Below are positions 33,655 to 46,431 of a stretch of DNA of 64,000 bases, piece after piece (positions within the stretch are counted from its first letter, which is position 1; each line of letters begins with the position of its first letter). Source of the stretch: Cryptomeria japonica (Eukaryota > Streptophyta > Pinopsida > Cupressales > Cupressaceae); contig NC_081407.1 in assembly GCF_030272615.1 (NCBI RefSeq), forward strand, positions 439,917,213 through 439,981,212, read 5' to 3'. Below the pieces are notes generated by a model. That model worked only from the letters and a program-made list of their open reading frames with translations, ran no database searches and was not told the origin of the DNA. Position numbers and translations under genes: made by a program.

Positions 33655-36600
33655 ATGGCACCTAAAAGAGAATTCTCAGGAAAGGTTAATTACCAGGAGA
33701 GGGCTATCTGTGATGATTACCTAGAATAGTTGACAATGTCAACTAATGTGGCAGCAAAGGTAAAGGAATTAGTGCCAAGAGCTCCTCACATAAAAATAGG
33801 AGAAGGATTGTATGACAAGGGCAACTGGCTAAGAGACCCTCAAATTTGGTTGTCTAGGTTGGGATTATTTAAGGTTGGATTTGGTATGAGAAATTCCCCA
33901 GCCCCAATGAACAGTATCTGGGAGTTGGACATAGGCAAATTGGTGGTCCCTAGAGTATTCATGGATGTGGATCTCCTAACTCAGATTGCACACAACTATG
34001 ACCCAATCACAAGGTGTGTTAAGGATATAAGTGGGAAAACCCTCATTGAAATAAATAATGAGGAGTTCAGAAATGCTTTTGGGCTTAGTGAGTTTACCAA
34101 TTTTTTAGAGCCTATTAATTTTAAATCACTAGCTCAGGTTTACAGTGTGTAGAGGAACCACCTTAGAAATGGGCCTCTTAAAGAATTCTTTGTGAAGATA
34201 GGTGGATTAATAGTTGTAGGACCCAACATTGAGGATCCTTTCTCTTTAAATTTGTTCACCCTTAGGGCCAAAGGATTATACTAGTCACTCTGCCAAATTT
34301 TAGGAGAACATGTTGAGGGAAATATGCCAACTCATTACATGTTAATGAATACTCAAATTTTGAATCCTTCTTTGGCAGTGACCTTTGATTATGCTTCCTA
34401 TATCACTGATGCCATCCATGAAGGCTTGATAGGAATAAAGAATGGGAAAATGGATAGACCTTTTGGATGGTACTCCCTCCTCATGCATTTATTTTTATTC
34501 AAGGGTGGTGACTATTTTGCAAGTGGAATGGATATTGTGAAAGAGAAAGATGGAGAGAAGATGCCAGTGCAGTTATGGAGTACAATGTTGTCATGGGACA
34601 GAGAAGATGCGAGCTTCTTAAAGTTTGATAAGTGTTTTGCATCTAAGATTAGGACTCTTATCTGTTCAGAGAATCCAAGAGTCCCTAAGGTTCTTTTGGA
34701 ATTCATTAGGCCAAAAGAGTTTGCTGAGAATATTAAAATTGTCCACAGTTGGGGTGATATCTACTTATACCCTATCTCCACAGTTTTCAGAGTATATGGT
34801 TTCAAAGACACTCCATTTTTGCTGCCCTATCAGGTCCCTCTTAAAGTGGGAATTAAAGAAATCCTCAAGCAGATTGGTAGTGTGCAAGAGGCAGAGGTAA
34901 AGGGACCATTTTCCCTACAGTTACCATAGCACATCAATTTGTGATAATTAAAGGAGGTTGGAAGTATTTTGAAGATTTCCTTCAACTGTACCATTTTTCA
35001 ACTGCAGTATCTTGGTGTGCTGACCCTAAAGATTTCTTCAACGACATGTTCAAAAAGAGGGCAATATGCAGAGGTAGACCCCACCAATTCCAGTTTCCTA
35101 AAGACCTCATTAGGAATGAGTTTGATTTAGATGAGCAAGAGCTAAGGAAGGAAAAGTGGGTGGCCTACAAGAAGGCTTTAGACTTTGTGCACCAATTTGA
35201 CACTAGCTATGACCCTTTGTGTAGCTTTCACCCCTTTGAAGAGAAGATAAAATTCTTAATTCTTTGTTTTGAGGATGTGATGCAAACATTGAAGGAAAAG
35301 AGGGAGGTTGTAATGAAGAACAACCCTAAAAAAGAAAGACTAGTTCTAAATAGATCTGCATCTGCCAGAGCAAACCCTCTTGGTGATTACATGTTGCATA
35401 AGAAGTCCAACTATAGTGTGTTGATGCCAACAACAGGGGAGCCTTCTATCTCAAAAGAGAAGAGGAAGATACAGGATGTCATTGACCTTCAAAATAGCCC
35501 AAAGAAACAGAGTGGGAAAGGAAGTACAATCTGATGAACCCTTGTATTCCCCATCTCAATCCCCTATTCATATAGGAGATGAACAAGCAGCAGCTGAGCA
35601 ACTATTATAGTTAGGTAGTCTTGGAGAGATAGCATACACATATGATGAAGTGGCAGAGGGAATGCCAAAAGAGCCCCTTACTGCTGAGATGAACATTATT
35701 ACTAATGAGTTTAAAGGCTAGGAGTGGGATCTTGAGATCAAGCAAGCCAGTGAGGATTTCTTGGCGTATAATAACTTTGTCACATCAGGAGCTTTCATGC
35801 AATTTGTGTGGAAGCAGAATATTGATAAATTTAATGCTAGGTGTGAAAAGAGGAAAGGTGAGCAGCCCCACAAGGATCTAGTTGTGGTGGAGGAAGAGGT
35901 AAAGCAAGAAATGGTTGATGAGTTTAAGACCATCACTCCCGAGCAAGGAAGAGATATGGTAGCACAGGCTGGGGTACTCATTCTCCCCAAATGGGACATA
36001 GCATATGCCTTGGTTTTAGAGGCAGTAAGAAAGGAGACCAAAGCTATGGGGGGAGTCACTTTCAGCAAAGATAATGTTGCACTGGTCATGTGGTCTCTTA
36101 AAAGAGATGAAAATAAAAGGAATACGAACACCCTAGGGTCAGGTTACCTTGGAGGAATGATAGTTAAAAGAGTGCAGAGTACTGGGGTAGTGGAAGCTGC
36201 TAGCACTATGCTAGAGACTGCAAACTTTAGTGTTGCAGTAGAAAAAAGAGAGGCTAAGGAAAAGGCAAATCTCCAAGTTAAGTTGGAGACAATTCTGAAA
36301 GCATACAATAGTGCCAAGGAAGAGGTAAGGGGTAAAGATAGCATCATCACCAAGCTACAAAGCCAATTGGTAGGACAATACCATCAAGGTGATTCCTCAA
36401 CATTGATGATCTCCTCTTCTCCTGCAAGACCTCCACCTACCAACCCCATTATTGAATTCCCACCATCTCTAGCACCTTCTAGTTCTCAGTTGTTTGAGAT
36501 CACTCCCCATGAGTTGGAGAATTTAAAACAGGCTCAGGCCCTATATGCAAAGAAATATGAAGAGAGAGTAAGGGCTACAATTTTAAGTTTTTCTGACACT

Positions 36601-37224
36601 ATAGGGTCTTCACTAATGTATAATAACATGAGTAAGATTTTGGAAATGTGGAATGAGTTAAATGGGGACAAGGCCGTTTTAATGCCTATTTTTGATAAAT
36701 GGAGACCCCGAGAGCAGGATATAGAACTTATTTGTGTATCCTATGATGAGGCAGGGGCTGACCCCATTATTAAATCTACCAATGATATGACAAAGGATTT
36801 AGTAAAGTTGGTAGAAGGAGTGGATAATGCAGATAGAAAGATCAACTTGTACAAGAAAGAGTACACTGATCAAGTTTTTGAATTACTCCCAGGAGGTTTT
36901 GTTTAGCCCAACCCAATTAAAGGACAAACAAATATGGCTTAAGGAATTATAGGCCAAATTGTCACTTAGAATAAAAGGAATTGTCAATTCAGAGGATGCC
37001 TCCATATTTTTCAAAATAATTGAGATTCAGAGGTCAATAAAATGAGGAATCCTTGGAAAAGATTAGCCAAGACAAAAGCAAAAGTTATTAACTTCTCATG
37101 GCCTGCTGATGAGGTGTATCAGGAATGGACAAGAAAATATGTATTGCTTGATGTGGAGTAGTTAGAAAATGTTGCAATAGAACAACAAGAGGAAGAAGCC
37201 ATGGATGTTGAAAGAGACTTGTAA
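33655..37224 (+). pseudogene. LTR-borne long reading frame of element H, copy 2
   Basis: It is colinear with 12803-16411. The ATG at 33655 is kept. TAG at 33727 and TAG at 34282 are shared with copy 1 (12875 and 13430). A 13-bp loss near 34895, a 2-bp loss near 35510 and a 1-bp gain near 36904 shift the frame; a further loss lies near 37025. Long open stretches remain at 34324-34929, 34941-35534 and 35761-36906, and the last is the best readable stretch of the C-terminal half. In the genomic RNA this copy would be the gene 3' of pol. Confidence 0.75.
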
Positions 37225-37321
37225 CTGCATTTGGAAAAGGTTTTGTAACTTCTTCTTAAGAAGTAATGATTGTAACAAACTCTCCTAGGAAAGTTCAAAG
37301 CTATGTGTAGATCCATGTTGT

Positions 37322-37329
37322 TATAAATG
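37322..37329 (+). promoter_or_regulatory. TATA box of the element H 3' LTR
   Basis: TATAAATG at the same place as 16503 in the 5' LTR. Confidence 0.5.
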
Positions 37330-38162
37330 GATATCGGGACTAGTACAAGGATGATCGCAAGGAATTTCAAGAAAACACTGCAGAAATTTATCTGAGCCTT
37401 TTTTGAGTTTTGATGGAGAATATTCAAATGTTTTTGTAATACTTTCAGAAGAAATATCAATACATAGACCATTGGTTATGAGTTTAAACTTTGTGTTGTC
37501 TTCAAGTATGTTTGCAAATGTTTACTGTTTCATTCTGAATAATCTAGGGTTATTTCTTTTGAATATGGGTTGTAAGGCAACTTTCAGTAGATATGCTTCT
37601 TAGCTTTTCTCTTCAGGAGTGGAATTAAATACGTAGGAATTATTTCTACCAGTAAATTCTTTTTGGGATACTTTGAATTTTGATGAACACAATTTAGTTT
37701 GGGATGAATAAATTCTTATGTGTGTCAGGCATGTATAGGGATCTGCAGAAGCCAAACTGATAGGATGTGTGGATATATTTGATTTTGGAAGTATTGTTTG
37801 AACTTAGATGACTCTGTGACCTTGGATAAGGCACTGGTGTAGATCAAGGTTGTCTATTACATATCTTGTAGGTCAATACTGAACATAAATACAAGTTTCA
37901 TTTCTTTGTTTCAGTTGGTTTTAAGGTGATAAGATCCACTAGTTTTTAGACTGGTTTGCTATGGATTTATCTTTTAAAAGTGTGAATTCAGTTCACAAAG
38001 GTATACCTGCCTGAACTTTGGATAAGTTTGAAGTGTAGAAGGTTAATCAAACCTTGTCATATGTTGTCCTAAAAGTTTCCTTCTCTTTGATCTCTCTTCT
38101 ACATATAGAGTTTATCATATCACCATAAGGATTTTAAAGTGAATCAGATTTTGAGAACAACA

Positions 38163-38824
38163 AGCACTCTCCACAATTTTATGCAATCTTTTGTTATAAC
38201 ATCTATATGCTTTGCTTTGAATTAAATAACCAAGAAATATCCCTTCATCACATCTAGGATCAAACTTTCCAATTGAATTATCTCTTTTTATATAGCATTT
38301 ACTTCCAAAAATTCTAAAATATTTAATTGTAGGTGTATGTCCAAACCATAATTCATAAGGGGTCTTATCGGTTTCACCTTTGATGTGAACTCTATTGAAT
38401 GTGTAGACTATTGTACTCACTACTTATCTCCAGTAGATATCAGGCAATTTGGCTTACATCAACATAGATCTTGCTGCATCCAAAATGGTTATGTTATTTC
38501 TTTCCACCAGTCCATTCTGCTAAGGAGTCCGAGGTGCAGATAATTTTCTCCTGATTCCATTTTTCTAACAATAAATGTTAAATTCATGAGAAGTGAACTC
38601 ACCACCATGATCTAATCTTAGACATTTGATTTTCAATCAAGTTTTTGTTTCAACCTTTGCTTTAAAGATCTTGAATTTCTCAAAGGCTTCAGACTTCTCC
38701 CTTAGAAAAGTCATCCACAACATTCTAGAATAGTCATCAATAATTAACATGAAATACCTATCACCTTGAAATCTTCTAGTCGTTATTGGACCACATAAGT
38801 CAGTGTGAATCAAATCAAGTACTA
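38163..38824 (-). pseudogene. Relic J, 5' half: copia integrase
   Basis: On the minus strand it gives a copia integrase core: LDLIHTDLCGP, QGDRYFMLIIDDYSRM, then KTPYELWFGHTPTIKYFRIF and KFDPRCDEGIFLGY. It includes the first catalytic Asp; the region of the second Asp and Glu (about 38500-38640) is broken by stops. It is the missing 5' neighbour of the RT at 9661-10496 and is cut on the right by element B. Confidence 0.85.
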
Positions 38825-39602
38825 TTGGCATTGTACACTCTAATGAGAATTGTAGATGATTGAAGGTATTGTCATTGATGGCAACCATGAAATCCTATGG
38901 CACCGACAGGCACGGGCACCAACAGACTCTACACCGACAAATAGTTCACTGACAACGACAAAGATGATTACCGACACCCCAGCCGACAAGATTTTTATTA
39001 TTGTATTTAATTGTAATATCTTTTTGTAAGACGACAAGGCGTAGTGTAATAAGACTCATATATAAGTATGAGATCTTGTAGATCATTTAAAAAAAGATGC
39101 AGACATGGCTAGAATAATGCAGAAGTAATGTGCAAATATTATGGTAGGTTTTGGAGTAAGGTTTATGGTTATTGTATGAGCTTAAACCAGTACTGAACCT
39201 AGCATAGCAGATGCTGAACTAAAGTAGTACATTATATTGGATTTGTATAATCCATTTTGTAATTTAGTGAGACTTCCTTTTGTAATTAAGCAGTAAGCTT
39301 TAGGCAATTGGCCTTCCTACATGTGCAGGCCCCTATTGTAAGTAATATCCATTCATTGGCCAGTGAGTGAATATTGTGGGTTACAAATTCCATTGAGATT
39401 TTTCCCACTCTAGTTTTCCTCGTTAAAAATCTTGTGTTATGGTGTGCTTTCTATGCTATGTTTATTGTTCACATTTACTGCATTAATTCTTGTTTACCAA
39501 CACATTGTTTTGGAATGCAATTTATTTTATAAGGTCAAAAAATCTATTTACCGATTAGATACTAATTCACCCCCCCTCTTAGTATTTCTGGGAATCCTAA
39601 CA
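38825..39602 (+). repeat. 5' LTR of element B
   Basis: About 770 bp, ends CCTAACA before the primer site. It has TATATAAG near 39058 and one unit of the sequence that is a minisatellite in A. Confidence 0.82.
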
Positions 39603-39604
39603 AT

Positions 39605-39616
39605 TGGTATCAGAGC
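39605..39616 (+). other. Primer binding site of element B
   Basis: TGGTATCAGAGC, a perfect initiator-Met type site. Confidence 0.9.
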
Positions 39617-39673
39617 TTGGTCCTCTATTTTCAGAAGCCTAACAACTTGAGGGAGATTCTGACACTGGTACAG

Positions 39674-40785
39674 ATGGAAAACTTGAGAAAACAATTGGAA
39701 ACAACTCTTTCAGATTATGATGCAGAAAAGTTGAAGAATATCAAACTTGAAGATGATCTAAAGATTACATAGAAATTCATTCAAGGACTTCAGGAGAATA
39801 TTACTATTGCTAGAAACAAAAGAAGATAATTTCATGAGAAGATACAAATTATGATGATGAAAAGGAAAGTCTTAATGATCTTGTAAGCAAGATGAAGCAA
39901 GAAAACATGAGCTTGAGGAATGAGATGCAAGATATGACTATGAGGTTTTGTACAGACATTGAAGACAGAAAGAAGAATGAAGATGAATTGACTAGAAGAC
40001 TTCAATGATGCTGGAGCTGAAAAATCTAAGACTTAGTCATGAAAATTATATGTTGAAGATAGATCTGATTCACTTGGAACATGATAAAACTAAACTCATG
40101 AGACAAAAGGATTTCTTGGAAAATGAGTTGGCTACTGAATCAACATAAAGAGAAATTCAAGAAAAGTTCAGAGGAACTTGATGATATGCTGAAAAATTAG
40201 AAACCTAATGGAGATGCTAATGGTCTTGGCTTTGAAGTTGGTGAAAGCTCCAGTACTGCAAACAATCATGACCATAGTAAACCGGTAAGACAACCTAACA
40301 CCTACAAACTTAATGGGAAATTCTTTAACTGTAACAAGTATGGTCCTAGAGAAAATAAGTGTAGATATAGAAACTATCAGAACACTAATGCACCCACCAG
40401 TCAATGTTCAAAATTCAACAAAATTGGTCATAATTTAGAAAACTGCAGAATGAATGTAAGATGTTATGTTTGTGGAAGATTTGGACACTTATCTAATCAA
40501 TGCAGAACACATACCGACATAGGATATGGAAAGGCTATTCAGAAAAACAATGTGACTCGTTATGGTTGTAACAAGATTGGACATATTGAAATTTTTTGTA
40601 GAAGTAAGGCATCACTGACAAATAATAAAGGACCCAGTTTGAAAGGTAAAGAGAAGGTTGATGAGGTAAAGCAAGAAATTTCAAAACAATGGATTAGAAA
40701 GAGAGATCAGAATGTTGATGAGACTATTCCTTCACCGGTAGAATAGAGTATCACTCCACCGACAGGAGATTCTAAATCTAACTGA
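39674..40785 (+). pseudogene. ORF1 of element B (coiled coil and zinc knuckles)
   Basis: Colinear with ORF1 of A from the same Met-Glu start. Many frameshifts and stops break the coiled-coil half (for example near 39770, 39830 and 40008). The last two knuckles survive at 40450-40600: CYVCGRFGHLSNQC and CGRF-type spacing, though the fourth reads YGCNKIGHIEIFC with its first Cys lost. The end is at TAG 40744 or the ancestral TGA at 40783. Confidence 0.75.
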
Positions 40786-41081
40786 AAAGAAACCTTTTGG
40801 GGGTATGGAAACTAATTGAAAATCATGCTAGTTTACCCTCGGTTGATGGTAAGAAAATGAATTGCTTCTTTATCGGTAGATGTGTTAAGTTTCATTTAAC
40901 CGACAGGCATTTATTATGGTAGTTGAAGGAAAAGACATTATAAAGCAAGTGTTTTTCACTCTTTCATCGAGCATCCAAATTTCCTAAGAGTGCAAAAAAC
41001 CCGAGCAAAGGCATCCACAATGAGAAGTGAAGCAAAATCTTTCAAGCATCCAAACCTAAAGGCAGATTAAGGTATTTATCA
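40786..41081 (+). other. ORF1-ORF2 spacer of element B
   Basis: No frame. The leader motif AGGTATTTATC lies at 41070-41080, directly before the ORF2 ATG at 41082. Confidence 0.55.
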
Positions 41082-43921
41082 ATGGCTTCCTCCTCTACTC
41101 CTGAATTCATTGCAAACCCTATTGTTATTGAAGTAGTTAAACGCCCTAGGCTCGTATTCAAAATCATACCTGAAGTAGTGAAGCAGGATGATACCCTAGT
41201 TGCATTCTCTAAAATCCCTAAAGGAGTTGCATATGCAGAAGACCCTAGGATGAAATCATGAATATGTATAAGACTGTCATTTGTGATGAGAATGGTGTTG
41301 TGAAATTGGAACATAAGATCATAGACACCCTAGGTTTTGTGGAAATACTTGATATTACAGATTTCTCTAAGGAAGTTGTGAGGATTGTACTCAGTAGAGT
41401 TCATGGAGAATTATTTTGGCTTGATTCTATCCATAAGATCACTAGAGAAGTAGTAAAGGCTGTGACTGGCTTACCTTCCACCGATAGCAGGCCTAACAAA
41501 ACTAAGAAAGTTTCAAATAACATTGTGAAGACATTAACTGGTGCAACCTATGACAACAGATCCTTGAGAGTCAATGATGTGAAAGACATAAATGTCAAAT
41601 TCATTAGCATGATACTAGGATATAAAAACTACACATGCTAACCGATTGAAATTTGTTTCTAGTTTATGTATCAAGAGTGCTTATGATATGGTGAACAGTA
41701 ATGCTAAGATAGATATATGTGAATGGTTGAAGGACGAATTGATTGACAACTTGAAGAAAATTAAAGGTGATAAGAAAGGTACTTTCAGATTTGGTAATCT
41801 ACTTGTGTGCCTAATGCTATATATTACAAAGGAAGTTCTCGGTATAGGCAGGAAAGAATTTGGTTTTGACATACCGATAGGTAAACAACTATTAGATATC
41901 TTTACTCGCATGGGAACAGACAGAGAAAACAATATAATTGAATATTTCCAAGCATTTAAGGCTAGAATGAAAACAAGGGAAAGGCTACCTCAGAACATTG
42001 TTGACAAATATCAGAAAGAAATTTGTTTTGTTATTAAGAAAGATGAAATCTAGATGGAGGCAGTGGTTCCTAGAACTATTTGGGTGACAAAAATGGGTTA
42101 TGAGGCTGATGTAAACATAATTGAGACATATGCCAAAGCCCTACTTGAAGCTCCTAGAGAACCGGAAGAGAAAATATTTGGTAGTGCTGAAACCATTGAA
42201 AGCAAAGTACAAACAATTAAACAAAGGAAGAAAAGAGAGCAAACTATCAAAAAAGCATCAAAATAGGTGAACGAGATCAAGGAAAATATATTGAATATCA
42301 CCGGTATTAAGGAAAGTGACTTGGACGGGTTACAACCGGATGCTCACCTCTCACCAGTTGGAACTTCATCTACCAGTGAAATACCAGTTGAGTTTAAGAG
42401 AGTAGAAAGGAAAAGAAAACCTTCACTGACACCCTCTCCTGCACCAAAGAAAACAAGAAGGAAACAACAAGCAATAAGGCCCCCAACAAAGAAAATGACA
42501 CCAAGGAAGAAGAAGGAAAAATAGGTTATTCCTCTAGAAAATCTTTTGAATGAAATAATGAATGATGGAAACTTGTCTAATGTTAGTAAATTGTATGATA
42601 CTTTTTCAAATGAGGAAAAGGAAAGCATAGAAAATAGTATCATTCTACACCTAGATATCTATAAGAATTTTTTGATAGAGGTTGTAGATGATCTGCCCAG
42701 TGACTTATATAGATGACTTGATGCTAAGAAGCTAGCTATTATGGAATTGGATAAGAAAATAAAAGTTGAAAAGCTACTTGCTGTACATCCTGTTAAATCA
42801 GTAGAAGAAATTGCTGAGTTAATAAGTGAGGCTAACCAGACAGTATTTTCCAGTGGTCACCGACATGTATCTTTAATGGCAGGCAGAGTTAATTGAATCA
42901 CTAAAGAAACAATAGATAAATGGGATATCTTCTTTATGGAGAAAGAGAAGCAAGAATAACTCAATAGACCCAAAACTTTTAAGGTATGTCAAAAGGATAA
43001 GGACAAAGATAAAGGTAAAGGCAAGGTAGGTGGACTACCCAACATAAAAGTAATAAACAATTTGTCACCACCTCCTTCTATTACTCCATCGGTTGAAATT
43101 GTTGACACACCGACAACTGAGGATATGGAGACTACACATGAGGATACAAATCCTGATTTTGAAGTTTTATATACAATGAACATTGATACACAAGAGGTCA
43201 CTATTGTGGTTGATAAGGAAATCACTAGTGAGAAGAAAGATGTGGCTACTGAGCCACCGGTTGACAATATTGTAGTTGAAACAATAGTTGATAATGTTGA
43301 GATTGGGATTGAGACACAACTTGAGAAAATTGAACAAACAGTTGATCCTCTAGTTACAGGAATGGATATTGTCAATATCATTAATACACACATTGAAAAA
43401 CCTATAGAGTTAGAGCAACTGACTGATAACATAGAGAAACTAGTTGAGATACTGACAATGGACTGTACAAAGGTGCATATTGAGAAACCAACAGTGAATA
43501 CCACTGAGACATCATCAGAGAAATTGGTAGTAGAGAGCACAATGAAACCCACTGAGGTATAGGTTGAGAAACAAGAATAGAAAATGGTTGAGTCACAGGT
43601 TCTTGCAGAGACAGTGCCACTGACAACAGCTGAGAAGGCCAAACCTTTGCTAATAGAAATGCAGACACAAACTAACCTACTAGAGGTCAATGCAAGCAAA
43701 GAGGTTACTCACACCGACAAAATGCATATTGTTAAGGTAGTTGGACAATCATCTGGTTCTTCCATGACAAAATACAGAGCAACTAACGTGACAGAGGTAT
43801 TATTGGATTCAATTAATAAAATCACAAAGTGTAATGCACTAGCATATAAGGCTATTGATGATACTATTCCTATTCTAAAATGGAAAATAAAGACTCTTTA
43901 AGTAAATTAGACACATTGTTT
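41082..43921 (+). pseudogene. ORF2 of element B, C-terminus missing
   Basis: Colinear with ORF2 of A. The N-terminal region keeps RIVLSRVHGELFWLDS and GLPST near 41390-41480. A deletion near 41250 removes about ten residues and shifts the frame. The basic linker (42400-42520), the helical middle region (42530-42900) and the acidic linker (43060-43700) are recognisable with scattered stops. Homology ends within the coiled coil at about 43921. Confidence 0.72.
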
Positions 43922-44136
43922 TAAATCTTATAACCATGCTTGTAATTATTTATTGAGTGCATTGTGGTTGCAGGTACATGTACACTTCACAGAGCATGAC
44001 AATACTAACCCTAAGGCCTAAACTAATTAGGTCAACCACCTAAAAGATATTACAATAAGATCATTACATAAATCCATATTAAAATGATATGCCATGTCAA
44101 CTTAAGACCAAAACAACAATAAAAACTCCATAAAAC
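43922..44136 (-). repeat. Relic F, first piece: LTR-like sequence
   Basis: No frame. On the minus strand it resembles the copia LTR near the TATA region of element I (compare 26640-26770: AAGACC, AGGTC, AAGATATTA). It ends at AAAAC, the target site of element C; the other piece resumes at 56913. Confidence 0.45.
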
Positions 44137-44943
44137 TGTTTTTTTCAAATGCACACTCCAATGAGACATTGTAGGTGATTGAAGGTATTGTCATTGATGG
44201 CAACCTTACAATCATATGATACCAGCAGGAAGACACAGGCACCAACACCAATTGACTCTACACTAGCATACAGATCACCGACACTGAAAAGGAAGATCAC
44301 TGACACCTTGATCGACAATAATTTTGTATAAATGTATTTTGTAATTAATTGTAAAATCTTTTGTAAGCCGACATGGTGGATTGTAATATGACTCATATAT
44401 GTATGAGATCATTGTAGATCATTTAGGAGATGAGATATGATGGAGTGCGAAGTATGAAAAGAAGGTAGCAGATCTAACATGCGAAATATTGGATAAGGGT
44501 TTGTGTATGTAGCAGAGCTTCAACCGGTACTGAATCTGGCATAGTAGATGCTAATCTAAAGCAGTAAAAGACATTGGATTAGCTTGATCCAATTTTGTAA
44601 GTTAGTGTGACTTCTTTTGTAATTGAGCAGTGAGCTCTAGGAACTTGGCCTTCCTGCATGTGTAGGCCCCTATTGTAAGCAGTAATATTCTCTTATTGGC
44701 TAGTAAGCAAATATTGTGGGTCACAAATCCCACCGAGGTTTTTCCCACACTGGGTTTCCTCATTAAATATTGTGTTATGGTGTGCTTTTCATGTTGTGGT
44801 TATTATTCTTATTTGCTGCATTATTTCTGGTTCACTGGTACACAGTTTTAATATGTTTTTCGTGTTATAAGTTGAGACAATTATTAAACCAGTTAGATAC
44901 TGATTCAGCCCCCCCCCTCTCAGTATCTTTGGGAATCCTAACA
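44137..44943 (+). repeat. 5' LTR of element C
   Basis: 807 bp. Starts TGTTTTTTTCAAATGCACAC and ends CCTAACA. Paired with 56106-56907. Confidence 0.88.
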
Positions 44944-44945
44944 AT

Positions 44946-44957
44946 TGGTATCAAAGA
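44946..44957 (+). other. Primer binding site of element C
   Basis: TGGTATCAAAGA, initiator-Met type with two changes. Confidence 0.82.
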
Positions 44958-45014
44958 TTGGTCCTCTATTTTCAAAATCCTAACAACTTGAGGAAGATCT
45001 TGACACTGGTAGAG

Positions 45015-46127
45015 ATGGAAAATTTGAGAAAGCAATTGGAAACAACTCTTCAGACTATGATGCAGTAAAGGTGAAGAATATCAAACCTAAAGATGATCTA
45101 AAGGCTGCACAGGATATTATTCGTGGACTTCAAGAAAATTTCACTATAGCAAGGAATAAAAGAAGAGAACTTTGTGAGAAGATGCAAGATGAAGAAGATG
45201 AAAAGGAAACTCTTAATGATCTGGTGAACCAACTAAGACAAGATAACTGTACAATGAAGAATGAGATGAAAGATATGACTATGAGATTCTGTAAAGAAAT
45301 TGAAGATAGAAAGAAGAATGAAGATGATTTGGCTAGAAGACTAAATGATGCTGGAAATGAAAACACAAGACTCAGTCATGAAAATGATATGTTGAAGACA
45401 GATTTGATGTACACACAAAATGATAGAACTGAACTCATAAGACAAAAAGGAATCTTGGAGAATGAACTGACTGTTGCAAATCAACACAAGGAGAAATTCA
45501 AGAAAAGTTTAGAAGAACTTGTTGACATGCTGAAGAATCAAAAATCTAATGGTGATACAAATGGCCTTGGCTTTGAAACTGGTGAAACCTCCGGTACTAC
45601 AAACAATCATGATCATAGCAAACCGGTAAGACAACCTAATGCTTACAAATTCAATGGGAAATGCTTTAACTGTAACAAGTATGGTCATAGAGAAAATCAA
45701 TGTAGATCTAGAAATTATCATAACACTAATACACCCACCGGTTAATGTTCTAAATGCAACAAAGTTGGTCATAATTCAGAAAATTGTAGAATAAATGTAA
45801 GATGTTATGTTTGTGGAAGATTTGGGCGCCTATCTAATCAATGCAGAACACATACTGGCATAGGATATGGGAAAGCTATTCAGAAAAACAATGTGACTTG
45901 TTATGCTTGTAACAAAATTGGACATATTACAAAATTTTTGTAGAAGTAAGGCATCATCGGTAAATAAAAAAGGTCCCAGTTTGAAGGGTAAAGAAACGGT
46001 TGAAGAGGTAAAGCAATAATTCTCAGAACAATGGATCAGAAAGTCAGATCAAAATGTTGATGGGAATACTCCTCCACCGGTAGAACAGAGTAACACTCCA
46101 CCAGCAGGAGACTCTTCATCTAACTAA
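45015..46127 (+). pseudogene. ORF1 of element C (coiled coil and four zinc knuckles)
   Basis: After a one-base loss and TAA near 45067, a 224-codon open stretch (45071-45745) covers the coiled coil and knuckle 1, CFNCNKYGHRENQC. TAA at 45743 replaces Gln or Glu; three more knuckles follow to about 45945. A one-base gain in a T run breaks the fourth. The ancestral end is TAA at 46125-46127. This is the clearest coiled-coil half in the window: about 190 residues rich in Glu, Lys and Asn with Leu/Ile heptads. Confidence 0.8.
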
Positions 46128-46431
46128 AGGAAAATCCTTTGGGGGTTTAACAACAAACTAAAAAACATGCTAATATACCCTCGATTGATGGTGAGAAGTT
46201 GAATTACTTCTTTACCGACAGATGAGTAAAGTTGTGACTTAACTGGAAAGCATTAAATGTGGTAGTTGGAGAAAAGAACATTATAAAGCAAGTATTTTGG
46301 CTCCTTTTTCATTCATAGAGCATTCAAATCTTCGAGAGCGCGAAAATTCCCGAGCGAAGGCATTCTTAACAAATAAGAGAAGCACTTCATCCAAGCACTC
46401 ATCCCTAAGGTAGATTGAGGTATTGATAAAC
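46128..46431 (+). other. ORF1-ORF2 spacer of element C
   Basis: No frame. Leader motif GAGGTATTGATAA precedes the ORF2 ATG at 46432. Confidence 0.5.

Larger units (their letters stand above)
10497..38162 (+). mobile_element. Element H: Ty3/gypsy element with 6.8-kb LTRs, inserted in copia relic J
   Basis: Two direct repeats (10497-17343 and 31349-38162) start TGTTWTCACTRTTTAAG and end TTTTGAGAACAACA, with TG and CA termini. Flanking five-base sites AGCAT (10492-10496) and AGCAC (38163-38167) fit a target duplication with one later change. A tRNA-Asp-like primer site follows the first repeat, and pol ends 146 bp before the second. After removing nested element I, the interior is about 7.3 kb with gag and pol. 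The flanks are the two halves of one copia element, which independently proves a single insertion. The PBS type points to the Athila/Tat branch. Confidence 0.88.
31349..38162 (+). repeat. 3' LTR of element H (6,814 bp)
   Basis: Direct repeat of 10497-17343, same termini, followed by AGCAC and the other half of copia relic J. It carries the second copy of the long reading frame and a TATA box at 37322-37329. Confidence 0.9.
38825..43921 (+). mobile_element. Element B: 3'-truncated copy of the polymerase-less family
   Basis: It has a 5' LTR, primer site, ORF1 and ORF2 as in element A. Homology stops at about 43921 inside the ORF2 coiled coil, and no 3' LTR follows. The left edge is fuzzy because the copia relic and the LTR share TATTGGCAT-like bases. 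It is clearly more decayed than C or D. Confidence 0.82.

Noticed and set aside
10497-38162. Two 6.8-kb repeats as a segmental or tandem gene duplication
   Set aside because: TG/CA termini, near-matching target sites, primer site and pol between them, and the split copia flanks all fit LTRs better.
42989-43699. 236-codon minus-strand Ser/Val-rich frame
   Set aside because: Antisense to the acidic linker of ORF2 in element B; composition is a mirror effect and the other copies do not keep it open over the same length.
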